Origin: Marinobacterium aestuarii
GTDB lineage: Bacteria; Pseudomonadota; Gammaproteobacteria; Pseudomonadales; Balneatricaceae
Length of the DNA stretch: 64,000 bases
Assembly (NCBI RefSeq): GCF_001651805.1
Contig: NZ_CP015839.1
Span: 3,224,001 to 3,288,000, forward strand
Direction: 5' to 3'
The notes beneath the pieces are model-generated. The model ran no database searches, was not told the origin of the DNA, and saw nothing but the letters and a program-made list of their open reading frames with translations. Of the stretch, positions 8,751-17,442 are shown piece by piece; the first letter of the stretch is position 1; each line of letters opens with the position of its first letter. The position numbers were made by a program, and so were the translations under genes.

Positions 8751-9539
8751 ATGATATCAACGCTTGAAAATCTGGCTCGGGGTCTATCGGACAACAGCAT
8801 CCGCATTGTGGATTTAACCCAAACCCTGTCTTCCGAATTCCCCGCCCTGGAGCTGCCGCCACAATTCGCCCAGGTATGGGCTTTCAAACAGGAACGCATT
8901 TCAAAGTACGATGAAAATGGCCCAGGCTGGTACTGGAACAATTTCTCCTGCGGTGAACACACCGGCACCCATTTTGACGCCCCCGTGCACTGGATCAGCG
9001 GCAGAGACTGCCCCAACAACAGTGTTGATACCATTGATGCCCGCCAGTTTATTGGCCCCGCCTGCGTAATTGATGCCAGCCAGGAAGTCGCCTGTAACGA
9101 TGACTGGATACTCGACGTCGACTATCTGATGAGCTGGGAAGCGCAGCATGGGCCTATCCCCACGGGCGCCTGGCTGCTGCTGCGTACCGACTGGAGCAAA
9201 CGCATCTGCGACCCCGCCGCCTTTGTGAACATGCATGAAGACGGCGCCCACACGCCAGGCCCCAGCCAGGCCGCCGTTGAGTGGCTGATCACGGAGCGCG
9301 ATGTACGCGGTTTCGGCGTAGAAACCATCAATACCGATGCCGGGCAATCCTATGCCTGGCCGGTTGCCTATCCCTGCCACACGCTCATGCACGGGGCAAA
9401 CAGGTACGGTTTGCAATGCCTAATGAATCTGGACCAGCTACCACCCCAGGGCGCCATCATTATGGCAGCCCCCTTGAAGATAAAGGACGGCTCGGGCAGC
9501 CCGCTGAGAGTGCTTGCACTGGTGCAGGATAAACCCTGA
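8751..9539 (+). CDS. Cyclase-family metal-dependent hydrolase (kynurenine formamidase/isatin hydrolase type)
   Basis: 262 residues with a strong ribosome binding site (AAAGGAG). The metal-binding signature HTGTHFDAPVHW gives the family's His/Asp ligands (H70, H74, D76, H80). Later conserved blocks are GVETINTDAG and PCHTLMHGANRYGLQCLMNLDQLP. Members hydrolyse cyclic or N-formyl amides such as N-formylkynurenine or isatin. The next gene is an NCS1 permease for nucleobase-like compounds, so uptake followed by ring opening of a cyclic imide or amide is plausible (inference). The exact substrate is unknown; no other tryptophan or pyrimidine pathway genes are nearby. Confidence 0.85.
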   Translation: MISTLENLARGLSDNSIRIVDLTQTLSSEFPALELPPQFAQVWAFKQERISKYDENGPGWYWNNFSCGEHTGTHFDAPVHWISGRDCPNNSVDTIDARQFIGPACVIDASQEVACNDDWILDVDYLMSWEAQHGPIPTGAWLLLRTDWSKRICDPAAFVNMHEDGAHTPGPSQAAVEWLITERDVRGFGVETINTDAGQSYAWPVAYPCHTLMHGANRYGLQCLMNLDQLPPQGAIIMAAPLKIKDGSGSPLRVLALVQDKP

Positions 9540-9667
9540 GGCTCTCCCTGCTCCCTCATATGCACTCCTAAAAGCCCCAAAACAACCGGTGCCGGCCGCC
9601 TGTAATGCAGAAAGGGAACAGGCCGCCCCGGGCACAGGATTTTTTATTCACATTACAGGTAAGGCAA

Positions 9668-11062
9668 ATGGAAAACACCGAGGTTCTGCAAACAGTCATG
9701 GAAGACCATGCACTGGAAAGTGTGCCGGACAATGCACGGGAGGGCTGGTTAAAACTCTCCTGGAATACCGCAGGCATCGTAACCACCCTGATACAGCTGT
9801 TTTTCGGCGCCCTGGCGACCTTTGTTGCCGGCTTCAAGATAGCCATGATCGCGGGCATCACCGTGACTATTATAGGTTCACTGCTGGGGTGGCTTTGCGG
9901 CCATGTCGCCTTTAAATCCGGATTATCCAGCACTGTCATGGCACGCCAATACGGCTTTGGCGTAAAAGGCTCTATCCTGGGTTCCGCCATCTTTGCCTTT
10001 ATGATTATTGGCTTCCTGGCACTGGAGAATGCCCTGCTCTACCAGGGGTTTCTGTTCTTCTTTAACATGCCTGACACTGTTATGAACCAGGTCATTATTT
10101 ATGGCGCCCTATCCGCCGCCTGGATATTCCTCACCCTCTATGGTTTTAAACTGGTCTCCAGGGTCTCGTCCATCAGCCTGGTTCTGTTCCTGGTCATTCT
10201 GATCTACATGACCTACTCGGTGCTGGTCACCACCAACCAGAGCTTCGCCGCCGCCACCTCCTTTGGTTCCATACTCCCAGCCGATGTACTCGCAGGCATG
10301 GGCGCCAGCACCGACATGGGCAAGTTCATCTTCTGCGTTAACCTCTTTATCGGCTCGGCCGGCGCCCTGGCACTGGTGGATGCGGATATAGGTCGCTATG
10401 CCAAAAGCTCAAAAGACATCGGCATTGCCGCGCTCCTGGGTAATATTTTCCTGGATATCGTTATGGTGGCGATTGGCGGTGTGGTCATGTTCGCTGGCAG
10501 CAGCAGGCTCATCGACTCCTACATGGCCAAGGGTATTCCTGCCGATGTCGCGCAGAGCATGGCGCTGTCCCCCGATGGCGTGGCCGCAGCCTTTATCGTC
10601 TTTGGCGGCATTATCGGCTTTATCCTGATGATCATGGCCCAGGGCAAGGCCCAGGTACTCAACACCTACAGCGGTTCGCTGTCGTTATCCAACCTGTTTG
10701 ATGCCGCCAACCTGCGCATGCCCCGCTGGATGCTGGTTGTGGCCGCCAACCTGATTGCGCTGGCGATGATCACCATGAATATTCTTGGCCTGGTGCAGTC
10801 CTGGGTGAATATCCTGGGTGTTCTGACCACGGCGTTCGCCAGTATCATGCTGGCCGACTACTTTATTATTCGCAAAAACGGCCGTGACAAACGGGTACAC
10901 GACGAAGCCGTAAACTGGGCCGGTATCATCAGTACCCTGGTGGCCTCGATACTGGCGCACTATGTGCTGAATAGCCTGATTCCGGTCGAGTTCTTTACCA
11001 GCCTGGTGGTGAGCGTAACCCTGTATGTGATCCTGCGTAAGTCGGTATTTAAACCCGCTTAG
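9668..11062 (+). CDS. NCS1-family permease (cytosine/purine/allantoin type)
   Basis: 464 residues from ATG 9668, preceded by AGGTAAGGC. About twelve hydrophobic helices are visible. The N-terminal NAREGWLKLSWNTAGIVTT segment and the FLALENALLYQGF helix match the CodB-like branch of NCS1 carriers, which import nucleobases or related heterocycles with H+ or Na+. It follows the cyclase gene by about 130 bases in the same direction and probably shares its transcript. Substrate inferred only from family and partner. Confidence 0.87.
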   Translation: MENTEVLQTVMEDHALESVPDNAREGWLKLSWNTAGIVTTLIQLFFGALATFVAGFKIAMIAGITVTIIGSLLGWLCGHVAFKSGLSSTVMARQYGFGVKGSILGSAIFAFMIIGFLALENALLYQGFLFFFNMPDTVMNQVIIYGALSAAWIFLTLYGFKLVSRVSSISLVLFLVILIYMTYSVLVTTNQSFAAATSFGSILPADVLAGMGASTDMGKFIFCVNLFIGSAGALALVDADIGRYAKSSKDIGIAALLGNIFLDIVMVAIGGVVMFAGSSRLIDSYMAKGIPADVAQSMALSPDGVAAAFIVFGGIIGFILMIMAQGKAQVLNTYSGSLSLSNLFDAANLRMPRWMLVVAANLIALAMITMNILGLVQSWVNILGVLTTAFASIMLADYFIIRKNGRDKRVHDEAVNWAGIISTLVASILAHYVLNSLIPVEFFTSLVVSVTLYVILRKSVFKPA

Positions 11063-11663
11063 ATAAAACTGCAGATTAACCTGACGGACAAATAGGTTTA
11101 CTCTCTATATATCCGTCAGGACATAAAAACGGACGCAGGCGGCACTTGGGGTCCATTCTTTGGAGGCTCATTGGTATCCTGCGAAAGCTCATGCACGGCC
11201 TACTCATTCGCACCAATCTGCCAGAGCGGATCTTGTTACCCCTTATGAAGCCGGCGAGCACTGAGGTCAGTGTGCGATCAGGCCCGCAGGGGCGAGACAG
11301 GGACTGTCGAGCCGGCGATTAGGAACAGGATGTTCCGTTAGCGCCGCCCGCACAATGACTTCAGAGCACAGCAAGAAGGCTTCATCGGGGCGTGCTTTCT
11401 TTGCATACTTTCTTTGCACGAGCAAAGAAAGTATGTCGCCAAAGGGCGACATACTGATTATCAAAAAGCCCGCTAAGTATCCGCTGGTAGCCAAATTCCA
11501 AGACCCAAGAAATACAAACGTCCGGCCAAGTAAAGCACTTGGGGTCAGACTCTGTTATTTACCTGCAGCCTATCAGCCAGCCGTAGGGTACCAAGGGGTC
11601 TCAAGCGAATTGCGCCGAGCGACGGAACGCCGCCCGGTGCAGTTATAACTGCTCAGTAATCGT
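11063..11663. other. Intergenic region containing repeat copy R1
   Basis: About 600 bases without a supported gene between the permease and the convergent YcaO gene. Its centre is dispersed repeat copy R1 (11247-11454). The small ORFs found here are translations of that repeat. A GGGGTCAGACTC sequence near 11540 resembles the ends of the transposon remnants further right but has no partner here. Confidence 0.6.
11247..11454 (+). repeat. Dispersed hairpin repeat, copy R1
   Basis: Best isolated copy of the family that clusters at 20-24.5 kb. It holds hairpin I, GACAG-GGA-CTGTC (11296-11308); hairpin II, GGAACA-GGA-TGTTCC (11322-11336); a perfect 14-bp hairpin III with loop ACGA (11404-11435); and hairpin IV, a 10-bp stem with loop AAAG (11431-11454). 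Hairpins III and IV share five bases, so they exclude each other. Flanking blocks CCGGCGAGCACTG and GTGCGATCAGGCCCG are shared with the other copies. Confidence 0.9.
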
Positions 11664-13850
11664 TTAGCTCGCTGATTTTCCAGCCCGCAGTGCGTGTAGC
11701 TTTTTGTAGCTTTCGATCAGGCGCAGATGCTTGTCTAGGCCCTCCAGCTGCATGTTGGTGGGGGTCAGGCCGTAGAAACGCACAGTGCCATTCACCGAGC
11801 CGACGACAGCGCTCATGACGTCGTCGCCAAACATGCGCTTGAGGTTGGTGAGGTAGTCATCGAGCTCAAGCTCATCATCCAGGGTGATTTCCAGCACCGC
11901 ATTGACCGCACGGTAGAAGAGCCCGCGCTCGACGGTGTTGTTGTTGTACTGCAGGAAACTTTCGACCAGCTCCAGCGCTTCTTCATGCTGTTGCAGCGCC
12001 AGATAGATCAGCAGCTTCAGCTCAAGAATCGTCAACTGTCCCCAGACGGTGTTTTCGTCAAAGACGATGCCGATCAGGGTGATGATATCCATGTAGTTAT
12101 CGAGCTGGCTTTCTTCCAGGCGCTCCGCCAGTTCGGCCAACTGCTCATCATTCAGAGAATGAAGATTGAGGATGTCTTCGCGGTAGTTCAGCGCCACATT
12201 GGTGTTGTCCCAGATCAGGTCCTCCACCGAGTAGACTTCGGAATAACCGGGCACCAGGATACGGCAGGCTGGCGCACCCAGGTCTTCATGCACCGCCATG
12301 TAAACCTCTTTGCCCATCTCCTTGAGGATGCCGAACAGGCAGGCGGCTTCTTCCTCGTTGGTGCCGGAAAAATCCCATTCGCAGAATTCAAAATCCTGCT
12401 TGGCACTGAAGAAGTGCCAGGAAATAACCCCGGTCGAATCAATAAAGTGCTCAACGAAGTTATTGGGTTCGCAGACGGCCATACCGTTAAAGGTCGGCGG
12501 CGGTACATCGTTCAGACCTTCGAAGCTGCGCCCCTGCAGCAGTTCGGTAAGACTGCGCTCCAGTGCAACTTCCAGGCTTGGGTGTGCGCCGAAGGAGGCA
12601 AAGACACCGCCTGTTCTGGGATTCATCAGCGTGACACAGGCCACCGGGAACTGACCACCGAGGGAGGCATCCTTGACCAGCACCGGAAAGCCCTGCTCTT
12701 CCAGCGCCTTGATGCCCTCAAGCACATCGGGATACTTTGCCAGCACCTGGGCGGGCACATCGGGCAACGCAATTTCGCCTTCGATAATCTGCTTCTTTAC
12801 CGCCCGTTCAAAGATCTCCGACAGGCACTGCACCTGGGCTTCGTACAATGTATTGCCCGCACTCATGCCATTACTCAGGTACAGGTTCTCGATCAGGTTC
12901 GAGGGAAAGTACACTACCTCGCCGTCGGACTGGCGCACAAAGGGCAGCGAGCAAATGCCGCGCTCACTGTTGCCGGAGTTGGTATCGATCAGATTGGAGC
13001 CACCGAGCTCCCCGTCCGGGTTGTAAATAGGCAGGCAGTAGTCATCCAGAATACCCTTGGGCAGCTCGTCCTGCGGCCCCGGCTTGAACCACTTCTCGTT
13101 CGGGTAGTGCACGAAGTCGCCATTGGCGATTTCACTGCCAAAGAACTGATCGTTGTAGAAGAAGTTGCAGCTCAGGCGCTCGATAAACTCGCCCAGCGCC
13201 GAACAGAGCGCACTTTCCTTGGTCGCGCCCTTGCCATTGGTAAAGCACATTGGCGAGGCGGCATCACGGATGTGCAGCGACCACACATGGGGCACTATAT
13301 TGCGCCAGGAGCCGATCTCGATCTTCATCCCCAGATCCGCCAGGATCGCCGTCATATTGGCGATGGTCTGCTCCAGCGGCAGGTCCTTGCCCAGGATAAA
13401 GGTACTGGAATCGCCCTCGGGCTTGGCCATCAGCAGCGCTTGCGCATCCTGATCCAGACTCTCAACCGTCTCAATCTCAAACGTGGGGCCCGTCTGCACT
13501 ACCTTCTTTACGGTACAGCGCTCGATCGAGCGCAGGATACCGGCACGGTCCTTCTCGGACAGGTCTTCCGGCAGCTCTACCTGAATTTTGAAAATCTGGT
13601 TATAGCGATCTTCAGGATCAACAATATTGTTCTGCGACAGACGGATATTGTTGGTCGGAATGTCACGCGCCAGGCAGTAAACCCGCACGAAGTAGGCCGC
13701 ACAGAGCGCCGAAGACGCCAAAAAGTAGTCGAACGGGCTCGGCGCCGAGCCATCACCCTTGTAGCGTATGGGCTGGTCTGTGATGACGGTGAAATCATCA
13801 AACTTGGCTTCAAGTCTGAGATTGTCGAGAAAATTGACTTTGATTTCCAT
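11664..13850 (-). CDS. ycaO: OsmC domain/YcaO domain protein
   Basis: 728 residues. About 1-135 are an OsmC-like domain (PIRYKGDGSAPSPFDYFLASSALCAAYFV, with the conserved Cys region). About 165-580 are a YcaO domain, shown by GKGATKESALCSALGEFIERLSCNFF and later GRSFEGL and EWDFSGTNEEEAACL blocks. The rest is a helical tail. YcaO proteins bind ATP and activate amides; the E. coli homologue has been linked to RimO-dependent beta-methylthiolation of ribosomal protein S12. No peptide-maturase partners or precursor peptides were seen beside it, so a housekeeping rather than a RiPP role is more likely (inference). Gene symbol by similarity to E. coli. Confidence 0.88.
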   Translation of the reverse strand: MEIKVNFLDNLRLEAKFDDFTVITDQPIRYKGDGSAPSPFDYFLASSALCAAYFVRVYCLARDIPTNNIRLSQNNIVDPEDRYNQIFKIQVELPEDLSEKDRAGILRSIERCTVKKVVQTGPTFEIETVESLDQDAQALLMAKPEGDSSTFILGKDLPLEQTIANMTAILADLGMKIEIGSWRNIVPHVWSLHIRDAASPMCFTNGKGATKESALCSALGEFIERLSCNFFYNDQFFGSEIANGDFVHYPNEKWFKPGPQDELPKGILDDYCLPIYNPDGELGGSNLIDTNSGNSERGICSLPFVRQSDGEVVYFPSNLIENLYLSNGMSAGNTLYEAQVQCLSEIFERAVKKQIIEGEIALPDVPAQVLAKYPDVLEGIKALEEQGFPVLVKDASLGGQFPVACVTLMNPRTGGVFASFGAHPSLEVALERSLTELLQGRSFEGLNDVPPPTFNGMAVCEPNNFVEHFIDSTGVISWHFFSAKQDFEFCEWDFSGTNEEEAACLFGILKEMGKEVYMAVHEDLGAPACRILVPGYSEVYSVEDLIWDNTNVALNYREDILNLHSLNDEQLAELAERLEESQLDNYMDIITLIGIVFDENTVWGQLTILELKLLIYLALQQHEEALELVESFLQYNNNTVERGLFYRAVNAVLEITLDDELELDDYLTNLKRMFGDDVMSAVVGSVNGTVRFYGLTPTNMQLEGLDKHLRLIESYKKLHALRAGKSAS

Positions 13851-14270
13851 TCCGAGGGTACCAGGGTTGCAGAATTTAGACGGCCTATAGGCCTAGATTG
13901 CCGCCATTATCCAGCTTTTACCCCCCCTCGTCTCGAGTGACTGGAACAAAGTCGCGACTGGTTTGGGCTCGGGCGAGGTGTGGCTACCTGCGAACTCTAC
14001 GCCGGAAGCACCGGCATGGGAGTCTGGCTTCTTGTAGAGCTTTCGTCGGGGACCTGTGTCAAACGAAGGTATTGAACGATCAACCGCAGAGGCCGGAAAA
14101 AGCAAGAACTGGCCGCCTTCCTACCATCGGATTGAGTCGAAACACATTAGAATCACTGCAATAGCCAAGCCCGTTGGAGATCTTGAAACCTGGTTCCAGC
14201 GGCGTTATTTGGCGCTTTCATTAGAACAGCCTATGATGCTTGCTCACTAGGCATGGATGGAGCAGGTCAT
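13851..14270. other. Intergenic region without a recognisable gene
   Basis: About 420 bases between the divergent ycaO and NERD genes. A 64-residue ORF at 14056-14250 has no clear ribosome binding site and no recognisable motif. I see no RNA gene. GGAG at 14259-14262 serves the NERD gene. Confidence 0.4.
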
Positions 14271-15185
14271 ATGGAATGGCAGTCATCGTTCTACGCTGTC
14301 GGCATTGTTCTCACACTATGCCTTGGTCCGCTGATGCTACTGTTAGGCATTGCTCTATATCTGAAAAAGCTTCAGGCACGCAGTCGGACAACGCCGCTCA
14401 CGGCAGACCTGCTCAGGCCCGCCGGTTTTACCCTGCAAAAGCAGATCGACGCGCTGCAAGCTGACCTGATGCTGTGTTTTATAACGATACCGGTTATGAC
14501 CACACTCACGCCGTTAATGCTATTAATGCAGGGGGAGTTCTTCGATAAGAAGGCAAACTTGGCCACGTGGGTCACGCTGTCTTGTCTCGCCGCCATTGCG
14601 GTCGGTTACTATGTATGGAAAGCACTGGGCATCGTAAAGCGGCTGGGACATTTACGACTCGGTTTCGCTTGCGAATTGGCCGTAGGGCAGGAACTGGAGC
14701 AGATCATTCGGCCAGAAGAGCGGCCCTACCGGGTCTTTCATGACATCCCGTTCGAGAACTTCAACATAGACCATCTGATCATTACCCCATCCGGTGTCTT
14801 CGTGATTGAGACGAAGGGGCGTTCCAAACCGATCAACGGTACAAACAAGCAGTTCAAAGTCCGACTTGAAGGGGGCGCTCTTCATTTTCCAAACCACGTA
14901 GAACGTGCTCCATTGGAGCAAACTCGAAGAAACGTGCAATCCGTCCGCAAATGGCTCTGTGACTCTACTGGCTTCGAAGTGCCGGTTGCCGGCGTACTCG
15001 TGCTTCCGGGCTGGTATATCGAAAGGAAGCAGCGCTCCGTTGACCCATATGTCATGAATGGGGCTGAGCTAACAAAACAGCTACCCCGGCTGCATGCAGG
15101 AATACTTGAGGCTGGACAGGTGCAAGCAATTGCACATCAAGTGGCTCAACGGGTGCGGGATGTTAATCGAGAGCGAGTACTCTGA
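14271..15185 (+). CDS. NERD-domain protein with N-terminal membrane helices
   Basis: 304 residues from ATG 14271, chosen over ATG 14253 because GGAG lies eight bases upstream. Two or three hydrophobic helices (about 5-30, 75-95 and 105-125) precede a NERD (nuclease-related) domain at about 140-260. Its PD-(D/E)XK-like residues are visible in FNIDHLIITPSGVFVIETKGR (D then E-x-K). Such proteins are predicted nucleic-acid processing enzymes, sometimes near mobile DNA or defence genes. The gene opens the accessory region, but no partner gene was recognised. Confidence 0.85.
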   Translation: MEWQSSFYAVGIVLTLCLGPLMLLLGIALYLKKLQARSRTTPLTADLLRPAGFTLQKQIDALQADLMLCFITIPVMTTLTPLMLLMQGEFFDKKANLATWVTLSCLAAIAVGYYVWKALGIVKRLGHLRLGFACELAVGQELEQIIRPEERPYRVFHDIPFENFNIDHLIITPSGVFVIETKGRSKPINGTNKQFKVRLEGGALHFPNHVERAPLEQTRRNVQSVRKWLCDSTGFEVPVAGVLVLPGWYIERKQRSVDPYVMNGAELTKQLPRLHAGILEAGQVQAIAHQVAQRVRDVNRERVL

Positions 15186-15251
15186 ATTTACGCAAGAGCA
15201 CTAAAGCGGGTTCAGGTCTTGGCTTATAATTTTTGGGGTAGAGTATTTTTA

Positions 15252-15626
15252 GGGTCAGAGTAAATACTTTTTCATTCCTTCACCTTTGCCTTAGGACCTC
15301 GTTCTAAAGCAATCACGCGTCGTCCAGCGAGCGCCTCGATTTGTTGCTTGAATCTGTCGTTACCCAAGGCCAAGCCTTTCTGCACTGTCGCTCTGATGTC
15401 CGTCTGGACATCTGCATCAATGTGTTGCGCAAATAAGGCGCGATAAGCTTCCTCTGAAGCAAAACACGCCTACCGGTTAGTGCCTCGCTGAATAATGTGC
15501 AGAGGAATACCGGACAAACATAACCGAGGTGATCGTGCCATATATCATCCTTGATGACCGGGTACTTTTGCAGTTTAAGAACTTATCCTTTATCGATATA
15601 CAGTAGATCTATTTTTACTCTGACCC
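15252..15626 (-). mobile_element. Deletion derivative of a REP-type (Y1) transposon
   Basis: Bounded by the inverted pair GGGTCAGAGTAAA (15252-15264) and TTTACTCTGACCC (15614-15626). Between the ends lies a transposase gene with an internal deletion (see the pseudogene). The ends match GGGTCAGAG-type boundaries that recur at 16802. It is non-autonomous and decayed. Confidence 0.75.
15272..15541 (-). pseudogene. REP-associated tyrosine transposase (Y1_Tnp), internally deleted
   Basis: Reading leftward from ATG 15541, 23 codons give a typical transposase N-terminus (MARSPRLCLSGIPLHIIQRG, then TNR). A TAG follows where Q is expected in the QRGxNRQACF motif. The frame then continues through ACFASEE directly into a typical C-terminus: AYRALFAQHIDADVQTDIRA, later ALGNDRFKQQIEALAGRRV, ending at TGA 15272. 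The middle of the gene, with the catalytic HUH and Tyr residues, is missing. Total 90 codons against roughly 220-320 for intact relatives. Confidence 0.85.
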
Positions 15627-15843
15627 CAATTACCCGAGCCCAATTACCCTAGCGGGTTAATGCGCCCTTGCGCTCAGCATTCTTGTGGAAAACGATATTA
15701 CAGAGACTTATCTAGCCATAAGCCGGTGCCGCACCAAAGGCGCGGCTGTTATTACCCCAGAATTCGATCAAAAGTGCAAAAGACAAGACCCCTGTCCTTT
15801 CGCCCGCCGCAGCGGATCAATTCCATAATCCGCCATTGACTCT
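15627..15843. other. Gene-free spacer left of the cassette array
   Basis: No ORF or RNA gene. A GC-rich imperfect palindrome near 15719-15750 (AGCCGGTGCC and GGCGCGGCT arms) lacks attC core sites and was not called. Confidence 0.4.
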
Positions 15844-15913
15844 ATCTAATGCAACCTGCGCGGGCTTGTTCAAGACTGGGATAAGGTGGCGGCTGCGCGC
15901 TACCTTGTTATAT
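15844..15913 (-). other. attC4: degenerate attC-like site after the alternative oxidase gene
   Basis: On the minus strand it runs from ATATAAC (15913-15907) followed by AAGG to GCATTAGAT (ending 15844). The second core reads ATTAGAT where GTTAGAT is the norm, so this end has decayed. Inner arms can pair around GCGCG. It starts 24 bases after the oxidase stop. Its first 7-mer ATATAAC is the exact complement of the core that ends attC3 on the other side of the gene, as expected for one cassette. Confidence 0.6.
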
Positions 15914-15937
15914 TTGATATACGCCTAATATTCCGGG

Positions 15938-16552
15938 TCAAGATAGGTCATCAGAGAATTGATGATTGACGTCTCGATGATGTGCTTCATCATTCCGCAC
16001 CGCTAGAACCACGTCTCTCAAACGGGCATCAGGCGCCAAGTTCCAGTAGTCAATCGCGATTTGCGGGGCAACGACGTTCTCGCTAACGCCATTATCAATA
16101 TCTGCGAGGTATTCAGTATAACTGTATACGGCTTCTTCCTCGAAGTATCCGACGATACGGTGCGCGATTCTCGGAGAGCAAAGGTAGACCATAAAGAAAA
16201 AATTATAGAAAATTCCTTGCGCCATTAGGATGAGAAAGCGTTCGAATTTTGACGGTTTCGCAATGTGAACGAACGTCATTAGGTGCATCCTCTCGTTCTC
16301 CGCCTCATTCAGTAAGGTCTGGATCCATCCGTCATCGTTCTCCATGGTGCGAAGGGCGCGCAAATGTCGAAGGGTTCCTGCCACCATGCCTGGAACTCCC
16401 GCAATCGTTTCCAATACGACAGCGCGATGTCCGTAGCGCTTCGCGAAGAATATATCTGCAAAAAAGCGGAGAAACTTAGTGAACCCGAGGGCCAATCGAT
16501 CCGAGAGACCAACCGGCGTGCGATGTTTTGCGGGCGGAGATGCTGATTCCAT
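15938..16552 (-). CDS. aox: Alternative oxidase (cyanide-insensitive ubiquinol oxidase), cassette-borne
   Basis: 204 residues. All di-iron ligand motifs of alternative oxidases are present: E48 in [13 protein letters not shown]87 and H90 in [10 protein letters not shown], the [13 protein letters not shown] block (about 137-149), and E189 and H192 in [11 protein letters not shown]. Two interfacial or membrane helices fit at about 45-65 and 108-128. The enzyme passes electrons from ubiquinol to oxygen without proton pumping. The frame stays open for about 36 codons upstream of ATG 16552 but has no better start. It sits between attC3 and attC4 in the same orientation, which marks it as an integron cassette gene. 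Such oxidases are uncommon in bacteria; some Vibrio relatives induce theirs under nitrosative stress. Confidence 0.93.
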   Translation of the reverse strand: MESASPPAKHRTPVGLSDRLALGFTKFLRFFADIFFAKRYGHRAVVLETIAGVPGMVAGTLRHLRALRTMENDDGWIQTLLNEAENERMHLMTFVHIAKPSKFERFLILMAQGIFYNFFFMVYLCSPRIAHRIVGYFEEEAVYSYTEYLADIDNGVSENVVAPQIAIDYWNLAPDARLRDVVLAVRNDEAHHRDVNHQFSDDLS

Positions 16553-16659
16553 ATCAATTCCAATTCTCTGATAGTTCAGATCGCTGCCATAGTCGTCAGG
16601 ACTGAAACTGCGTGCTGGAACCTTTGCATTGAATTTTCTTATAAAGACTAACGAAAGGA

Positions 16660-16717
16660 ATATAACGCCTCACATCAGAGCTTAATCTACCAATACTCCT
16701 GATGAGCACTGTCGGGC
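16660..16717 (-). other. attC3: attC-like recombination site
   Basis: 58 bases. On the minus strand it begins GCCCGAC (16717-16711; canonical would be GCCCAAC) and ends GGCGTTATAT (to 16660). The inner arms CTCATCAGGAG and CTCTGATG pair except for one extra G, an extrahelical base as in true attC sites. The terminal core GTTATAT is complementary to the first core of attC4. It lies between the oxidase gene and the transposon remnant. Confidence 0.78.
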
Positions 16718-16801
16718 AGCTGCCAACTCAAGACATCCTAGCATTAATTCAACCAGCCTGGCTTAAATATTTTTGGGGTCCTTATTTTTGGAGGCTTTTT
16801 C

Positions 16802-16944
16802 GGGTCAGAGTAAATACTTTTTCATTCCTTCATCTTTGCTTTAGGACCTCAATTTAAAGCAACAACGCGTCGTCCAGCGAAGGGCCACGGGGTCTTGCCT
16901 ATTGCCCTCAGATAAAACTATAGCAAAAGGAAAGACCTGACCCC
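16802..16944 (-). mobile_element. Second REP-type transposon remnant, inserted in a cassette
   Basis: Positions 16802-16880 are nearly identical to 15252-15330, including the GGGTCAGAGTAAATAC end and the transposase C-terminus (GRRVVAL, then a stop, then KAKMKE). The other end, ACCTGACCCC, lies at 16934-16943. Only the last part of the transposase is left. The remnant joins directly to the 3' part of the membrane-protein ORF and supplies its final residues. Confidence 0.75.
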
Positions 16945-17434
16945 ATTCACCTGATTTATCACACAGAAAAAAGGGTGTATTTATGTTAGGTTTTGCGCCT
17001 CCGGAGCGGAAGGTTACATATTGCTCATTGTGGTACTGCCACATATGTGCCAGAAGAGTATCTGGGTTTATGTTGAGATTTTCGGCTATTTTTTTAGCTG
17101 TAGCTGGAATTTCTTGTGAGTGGTATTTGGCAATTAGGGCTACTACGCTAAAAAGAAAGTCGTCTAGCTTTATTGGGCTAGGGGGAGTGAGTAATGCCTT
17201 GTAATGACGAAGGCTTAAATGCAACACAACTAGCAATCCGAGGCAGAGTATTGAGGTGGCCACCGCTATTTGGGTTAGTAGCTTGGATTGAGTCTCAAAT
17301 AATCCTTGCAGAAATGTTAGAGCCGTATCGTTGGTACATGCAATTGCTGCTGCCGATATTGTCGCCGCTAATAGGATACTTAGCCACTTGGATGGTAGCC
17401 ATGATTCTAGGACGGAGTTTAGTAATTGGCTCAA
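16841..17434 (-). CDS. Hypothetical two-helix membrane protein, 3' end replaced by transposon sequence
   Basis: 197 residues from TTG 17434, which is preceded by AAGGGG overlapping the end of attC2, a normal cassette arrangement. Helices at about 15-35 and 52-75 are followed by a cytoplasmic part resembling a winged-helix start (ATAKKIAENLNINPDTLLAHMW). From about residue 163 (after FFLCDKSG) the sequence is that of the transposon remnant, so the native C-terminus and probably its own attC were lost. Family not recognised. It may be non-functional. Confidence 0.6.
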   Translation of the reverse strand: MSQLLNSVLESWLPSKWLSILLAATISAAAIACTNDTALTFLQGLFETQSKLLTQIAVATSILCLGLLVVLHLSLRHYKALLTPPSPIKLDDFLFSVVALIAKYHSQEIPATAKKIAENLNINPDTLLAHMWQYHNEQYVTFRSGGAKPNINTPFFLCDKSGEWGQVFPFAIVLSEGNRQDPVALRWTTRCCFKLRS

Positions 17435-17442
17435 ATGAAACC

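Noticed and set aside
11664-13850. RiPP maturation locus around the YcaO protein
   Set aside because: No precursor peptide, dehydrogenase or exporter genes are adjacent. The OsmC-YcaO fusion fits the housekeeping YcaO branch better.
14056-14250. 64-codon ORF before the NERD gene
   Set aside because: No clear ribosome binding site, no motif, and its end overlaps the region used for NERD initiation.
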